Source: Scedosporium boydii (Eukaryota > Ascomycota > Sordariomycetes > Microascales > Microascaceae). Taken from it: a stretch of DNA of 64,000 nt. Below are positions 59,020 through 64,000 of this stretch, in pieces; position 1 is the stretch's first letter; each line of letters starts with the position of its first letter. Under the pieces are notes generated by a model, which did no database searches, was not told the DNA's origin, and was given only the letters and a program-made list of their open reading frames with translations. A program made the translations under genes and the position numbers. The stretch spans positions 186,001 to 250,000 of the forward strand of contig NJFT01000014.1 in assembly GCA_002221725.1 (NCBI GenBank). Direction: 5' to 3'.

Positions 59020-59951
59020 TTTCCGAGGTATAGCTCGTCCCAGGTTGGAGAGCAGAGATCATGAATTAGTTAATATCAATAGGTGGAAGGGAAATCGGGT
59101 GACACGATGAGATGGGGGAGTTCCAGCGCAGTCAATTCCAGTGATAGAGGGAGGAAAAGTTGTTATATATAGTAATTTGCATTCCTAAGATCGAAGTCAA
59201 TCCTTTCTTCTCAATTCGATAGTGCACAGGTGCTCTATCTCCCGGACTGGAATTTCTGTTTGCAGCCCTACAATGGAGACTTGAGGTAGTGAGCCAAGTA
59301 TAATATACAATATTGTAATACAATTAAAAGGTGCCACCTTCACAGCTTATAAAACAAAGACGTGGCTAAATTAGAATGCACAAACATCAGATAAAAGGGC
59401 CAGAGTGTTTCTTAGAAGGCACTGTAGCTATACCTAGACAATGAGCCTCTTATTATGTTCTTCTTTGTAACTCTTGATACTTGTTCTCCTCTTCTTCCTG
59501 AAGGTAGTTTTATAAAGCAGTCCCCAAATGAAACAAGCAGGCTCTTTAAATATATATATATAAAAAGTAATACCTCACTACTTAGTCCGAATCCCAAGCC
59601 GCAGCCTAGGCAAGAAACAAAGGGAGAATATGGACTTTCCTGGAAACTTGAAAGCGGTTCCAGCCGCAGATATGAATGAAGAGAAGGCGACATTCATCTA
59701 AAAAACCACATACCAGTTAAAGCTCTTGGAGTGGCAAGTAATAGAAAGCGGAGAGGAAAGTTATGTCTTTTCCTGTCTTTGTCACTGCTAGCCCGCCCCC
59801 TTTTCTGACTGAGATATATATCTGGTTCATCCCGCTGAGTTTTCCCGCCGGGGATGAGACTGCCATTCGGAGTTTCTACAGCGCTGAATCTCTAACGAAA
59901 ACATGAGGCACCAAAAGTAAACACGAAAACAACCCCGAGAATTTCAACGAA
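59020..59951. other. Intergenic
   Basis: About 930 bp between divergent genes. Contains a TATATATATAAAAAG tract near 59550-59565 but no convincing ORF; presumably promoters for both sides. Confidence 0.4.
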
Positions 59952-60761
59952 ATGTCTTGTACACGTCCACGCCGAGCTTGTAATAAGGCTCCAAACGTTA
60001 GAAAAGATGGAGACGAGGACAGTGTAGGATATGAAAGTCGGGCAACCGACGAGACAGGTGCGTTTAGGCCCCGAATGTGTTTACGTCGATGTTCCAGGTC
60101 ATATCCGCAAGAGACCCACGAGGTGGATGAAGATGATCCTAGGCCCATATGCCGACAGATTCAACACGACAAGAACCCGCAAAAGCCCCACAAAACCGGA
60201 TGGAAGCAATGTCCTAGGATGAACCAGAGGCGCAAACATATTCCCCGAACCGTTGAGGTACCTCGAACAGAAGGAGGTGCTCAGAGTAACACGAACCTTC
60301 GGCTAGGCGTGGGTGCTGACGTTAATATGCTGCTCAAGGGTGATCACAAGACAGCAGCGACCAGCCACGGCCAGAGTGGTGAAGACGGCAACGTCGTCCA
60401 CATTTCCTCCTCCGCTGACCATGGCGACAACTCCGCACACAAAGCCGGAGCGAAAGGCATTAGTACCAGTCCTGGGCAACTCCGCACAGTTTCTATGAAT
60501 AAGGATATCATACTGACGAGGGAAAAGGAGCCCGGAAATATTCAGAACTGGCAGGGACAGGCCTTTCAGCTCTTGGTCAGATATCTCCCCACGCCGATAA
60601 GTCCGGTCATTGCAGACTACATTATTTCACCCCCCCTCGAATTTTTCCGCGGTTTCATCTACGGGTTCTTCCTTACATTCAAGGTAATCATTTTTCTCAA
60701 ACTCATAATCCTATTCCTCAATTTCTGTTTGCTTCTTATTTATATTGCTCTCGGTTGGTAA
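59952..60761 (+). CDS. Hypothetical protein with hydrophobic C-terminal anchor
   Basis: A 269-codon intronless ORF starting MSCTRPRRACNKAPNVRK. The first 190 residues are basic and polar (Arg, Lys, His, Asp, Asn rich), with no domain seen. The end has an amphipathic segment (LVRYLPTPISPVIADYIISP) followed by about 40 nearly uninterrupted hydrophobic and aromatic residues (GFFLTFKVIIFLKLIILFLN onward) to a Trp at the stop. This would be a tail-anchored or hairpin membrane protein. GTAATCAT after FFLTFK (near 60684) could instead be a donor that removes the extreme tail. Not recognised, and whether it is expressed is unsure. Confidence 0.4.
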   Translation: MSCTRPRRACNKAPNVRKDGDEDSVGYESRATDETGAFRPRMCLRRCSRSYPQETHEVDEDDPRPICRQIQHDKNPQKPHKTGWKQCPRMNQRRKHIPRTVEVPRTEGGAQSNTNLRLGVGADVNMLLKGDHKTAATSHGQSGEDGNVVHISSSADHGDNSAHKAGAKGISTSPGQLRTVSMNKDIILTREKEPGNIQNWQGQAFQLLVRYLPTPISPVIADYIISPPLEFFRGFIYGFFLTFKVIIFLKLIILFLNFCLLLIYIALGW

Positions 60762-61184
60762 ACTTCTCATGCCAATAAACTAGCTGCTGTCTTCGTCTCG
60801 AGCTTGGCGGTGTGCTGAACCATCCTATTAGGCCCTCAAAACCAACTTGGAGTCGCTGTGTCGGCAGTCACAGCGACTAGGTCAGCCCTTCCGTGTAGGC
60901 GTTGGGAACGATGGAGACGCCGATCTTTGCGTCGCCAGTCATGGTCCTGAGGACGAGGGATATGTTCGGTGGAAACAAATGCCAGAGACTCTATCAGATG
61001 GGGCCTACCATATCTAGAAGTCGGCTACCCTGTTTGTCGCATACTTACCCTCGATTATTATCTACCCTCTTGCCCTTAAGCCAGACAAACGGCCTATGAT
61101 ACTGGCAAAGTTTGACAAGGGGATGCCAATCTCAACTTATTGTTCGAAACATCAATATAATCCTGTCCTTTTACCTGAAGCCTG
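60762..61184. other. Intergenic between convergent genes
   Basis: About 420 bp; no supported feature. Confidence 0.4.
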
Positions 61185-62869
61185 CTAACATTTGAACGCC
61201 CATGTAACATCCTCCCACCCCTTCCGTCTCGTGATGCGCACAGGATCCTTCTGCTCAAATACAGGCCTCTTCACCGCTGTCCCCAAGTACGAATTCCCCG
61301 CCGGCGGCACGGCGACGCCAGCAACGTCATAGCCCAGCGCGAGTGCGCTCACCAAGCCGATGTTCTCAGTCTTGGCAAAATTGCGTCCCGGACAAAGATG
61401 CTTGCCGCCGCCAAAGGGGATCATGGCGCCCCTCCGCTTCTTTTCATCGACGGCCGTGGCGTGGAGGAACCGTTTAGGCTTGAACTCTTGTGAGTCGTCA
61501 CCCCAGACGTCTGGCACGTGGTGTGCCACTTTAGAGGCCCATTGGATGTTGATGCCCTTGCGCAGGAGGTACTCCTGTCCAGTGACGGGGTCACGTATGG
61601 TTGTGTCGTCCATCACGCGCCGGGTGCCGACAAGGTCGGAGTAGAGACGTAGGATTTCGCGGTAGACCGCGTGGAGCATGGGACACTCCTTTTCGTAAAC
61701 GGCGAGGTTCATGGTGGCGGTTATTCGGCGGCCGTTCGCGTCCGTTTCAACAGTCGTGATGGTTTCTACCTCGGCCCTGACTTGCGATAGCAGAGTCGGG
61801 TCGCCCATGACGTGAGAAAAGAGCCAGAAGAGCGTGGGTATCGTGTTGCTTGTCGCGACGAAGAGCATGGACGACTCGGGCTTTGTGAGTTCGTGGTCTT
61901 GGAATCCAATGAGACGTTCCTTGGCGCCGCGCAACTTCATAAGAGGTGATACGTCGTCGCCCTGGTCGAGCCCTTTCAGGTAGTACGGTTCCAGGCGCTC
62001 TTGGAGGCGGTCGCGGGCTTTGAGGGCCTTAGGGGCCATGAGATTCTGTGCGAACCCTAGGGCTAGGAGGCCAAGCCCCTTGTCAAATTCCCTATGGCTT
62101 TGTCAGACAAGAAAAGTCCCGCGACAACTTGTATTTCGAAAACCCACCACAAATCATCCAATGAGTCCTTTCCCAAGGGGTTTTGGCTCCCAAACATGGA
62201 CCGTAAAGTCGCGAGAGCCATCAGCTCCCTCAACCACTCAAACCCACTCTCAAGCGCCAGCCCCTCCCCACTGGAGATATCATTCAATGTCTTGGCAATT
62301 TCTTTCAAAGCCGCACTATTCATGACCGCCAGATTCTCGCCGAGCATGGATTGCTGGATCGTGTGGGAGAATTCGTTCATCGTACCCGGTTGAGAATAGA
62401 TCTCCACGTGCTTCTTGTCCATGCCCAGGGTTGGGGTGGAGAACTCGACGGCGAAGGGCTCGAAGGAGAGGTTTTGGTTTCTCATGGCGGCGGCGACAAG
62501 TCTGGGCTCGTTGATGACGTACATTTTGCCATTGAGCATAGGCAAGGTGCAGATCGGGAGCTTTCTTTCCTGGCTGGAGAGCTCTTTGGGTTAGGAATGG
62601 CCACTCATTGGGGGGCCGTGGCTGGCAGGGGGAAGAAAAAAAATGAAAAGGCCAACCGACTAAAGGCGGTGAAACATGTTATTCTGTTCCCGCATGAGGG
62701 AGAGGATGTGACCGAGGAACGGGATCGCCGGCGGAAGAACGGGAGGCTCGCGAGGGTCGATGCTTGGGAAAAGTACGCGGTAGATGAGATACACCGCGAC
62801 CGGCACCGCTGCGGCGGCGGCAGTTGCGGGGTCTACGCCCGAAACGGGGTTACTTAGGATGCTCCACAT
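61185..62869 (-). CDS. Cytochrome P450 (CYP7/8-like fungal group) with doubtful first splice site
   Basis: Haem-thiolate monooxygenase of about 511 residues, anchored by an N-terminal helix (TAAAAAVPVAVYLIYRVLF). Exons: 62869 to about 62663, 62569-62148, and 62091-61185. The second intron is clean (GTGGGT...CATAG). The first is not: acceptor CCAG before GAAAGAAAGCTCCC gives the conserved LPICTLPMLNGKMYVI in frame, but the first exon runs MFHRL into TAG with no GT at the expected place. A weak GTTTCA donor a few codons earlier with a different acceptor also restores frame. Landmarks: FGSQNPLG, I-helix-region SMLFVATSNTIPTLFW, EILR of the K-helix, FKPKRF and FGGGKHLCPGRNFA with the haem Cys near residue 443. 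Relatives are annotated as cholesterol-7-alpha-hydroxylase or prostacyclin-synthase-like. Substrate unknown; may be splice-impaired. Confidence 0.8.
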
Positions 62870-64000
62870 GGTTGCTCGGGGACAAACGATCGAGCTCTGT
62901 CCTCAGACGCGTGGAAAAGGGGAAATAAGAAGGGAGGGCGGTGCTGCGATGGCGCAACGAGAAGGTGTGGCAAGTGTGGCTGTGGTTTTGAATCCTTCTA
63001 GAACCCAGATACAATTCTTTGTAGGGCTGGGGTTGAAGATAATCTGTCAATAAATCATATTATTATTTTAAAATCCAACAGCAGGCTGGTTAAAAGTGTC
63101 TATTAATTTTATTTACATATTTCAATTACTATTATATTCAGTTATGTACTCGATTAAATTTTTTTATATAAATAGAAAATATAAAAACATAATTTTTACC
63201 CCTTTGCTGGCTTCAGCTACTTCTCCTGACGCTGTATCAACCTCACGTCAGATTGTCCTCCTCAACTCTAGACCCTGGAGACAGGTTCGAGTTCAATTTC
63301 TCAGAGGCAACGTGCTAAACGAACACCAAGCTCATTAAGCACTTCATTGGCAATACTCTGGGCCAATGCTACTTGTGTACAAGGGCGTAGGGATTTACTC
63401 ACGAAATTGGGGGAGAGGGGCCAGGGCTGGGCAGGTGATTTTACCAAAGAGGAGAGAGAATGTAGAGAGCCACGTCTATCAGGGCCCGTTGGAGAGGATT
63501 AGGGTCCTTTCGCCTGCCTGATAGGCAGGACTGGAGTAGAAGGAATTGCGGTTCAGTGTAACCAGACCTGAGAACTACTGAAATTTTCTCGGCCTTATTG
63601 ACATTCCCCAGTTTCGGCAGCGGGGCCATAATAGTTTCCGTGGGCTGATGAAGCAGGTGCATCTACCGATTTTTGGTCGCCCTCATCTCAGATTCCATAC
63701 ATATACTGCTGGCAGTGACTCTCAAGCTCGTCAGGGTCTATGGTCCTTGTCCAAGCGCCTAGGCTTCGTACTCGTGCCGAGACAAGAATTGGCAACGACG
63801 GCCCAGTCTTCTGTCGGCCCAGATTTTGGTTACCAACCACTGAACTAATCGGGGAGGCGGGAAACTGTATGACACGGTGTCTATGGCTCCAGACTATTAA
63901 GCATTCCTAACGGAGTATATGAAAGTACGTTCCGAATACCGTGTGGCAAGGTCCGAATTGTAATAGAAGTTAGAAGCAGATGAAAACTCCCAAGCAGTTA
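62870..64000. other. Intergenic to the window end, with an AT-rich island
   Basis: Holds the P450 promoter, then an AT-rich patch at about 63045-63200 (over 80 percent A+T by eye). The rest has short ORFs on both strands (such as 63441-63662 minus) without a recognised domain. A gene entering from beyond 64000 cannot be excluded. Confidence 0.4.

Noticed and set aside
1..64000. A full secondary-metabolite gene cluster
   Set aside because: P450s, an acyltransferase and an FAD oxidoreductase are present but no PKS, NRPS, terpene cyclase, DMATS or RiPP-modifying gene was found, and the enzymes are tens of kilobases apart.
1..64000. CRISPR array or bacterial-type operon
   Set aside because: No regularly spaced identical repeats; the spliced genes show a eukaryotic genome.

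Overview
The window looks like a gene-poor, accessory stretch of a filamentous ascomycete genome (Pezizomycotina, probably Sordariomycetes). The evidence is many short GT-AG introns of about 55-140 bp with CTAAC-like branch sites and the gene families present: CFEM/PTH11-type receptors, a sedolisin, an AA9 oxygenase, fungal P450s, ACR3 and a Fot1/pogo transposon with C-to-T and G-to-A stop codons like those left by RIP. Exon joins were read by eye from splice signals and reading phase. They agree with family conservation in nearly all cases, but no transcript data were available.

Layout. 1-565: frameshifted unidentified relic (-). 1136-2845: AreA-like GATA factor (+). 3853-5515: HXXXD acyltransferase (-). 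6421-7841: arsenite exporter ACR3 (+). 8193-9221: secreted alpha/beta hydrolase (-). 9.8-10.7 kb: decayed ORF (+). 13592-15162: rhodopsin-like seven-helix protein (+). 16808-18893: sedolisin protease (-). 20070-20484: tiny secreted Cys-rich peptide with a Kex2 site (+). 23267-23571: 75-residue protein behind a strong TATA box (+). 27454-28230: extracellular Cu-only superoxide dismutase (+). 30576-32173: CFEM-PTH11 receptor (+). 32633-34550 (-) and 35480-37449 (+): divergent P450 and sugar-type transporter. 38848-41256: intronless coiled-coil/kinase-like protein (+). 42786-44837: secreted FAD-linked oxidoreductase (+). 45785-47736: secreted beta-lactamase-like protein (+). 48201-50049: ACS-type MFS permease (-). 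53064-53945: AA9 lytic polysaccharide monooxygenase (-). 54.2-54.8 kb: frameshifted ORF (+). 54844-59019: a host gene split by a Fot1/pogo element (56871-58750). 59952-60761: protein with a hydrophobic C-terminus (+). 61185-62869: second P450 (-), with a doubtful first splice donor.

Functionally most products act at or beyond the cell surface: secreted hydrolases, oxidoreductases, a protease, an LPMO, an SOD, a candidate effector peptide, two receptor-like membrane proteins and three transporters. This suits an environment- or host-facing genomic compartment. No polyketide synthase, NRPS or terpene synthase is visible, so a complete classical metabolite cluster is not supported. The two P450s, the acyltransferase and the FAD oxidoreductase are scattered tailoring-type enzymes. 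The most notable finds are the transposon insertion whose removal restores the host reading frame, and the small Kex2-cleavable cysteine-rich peptide.
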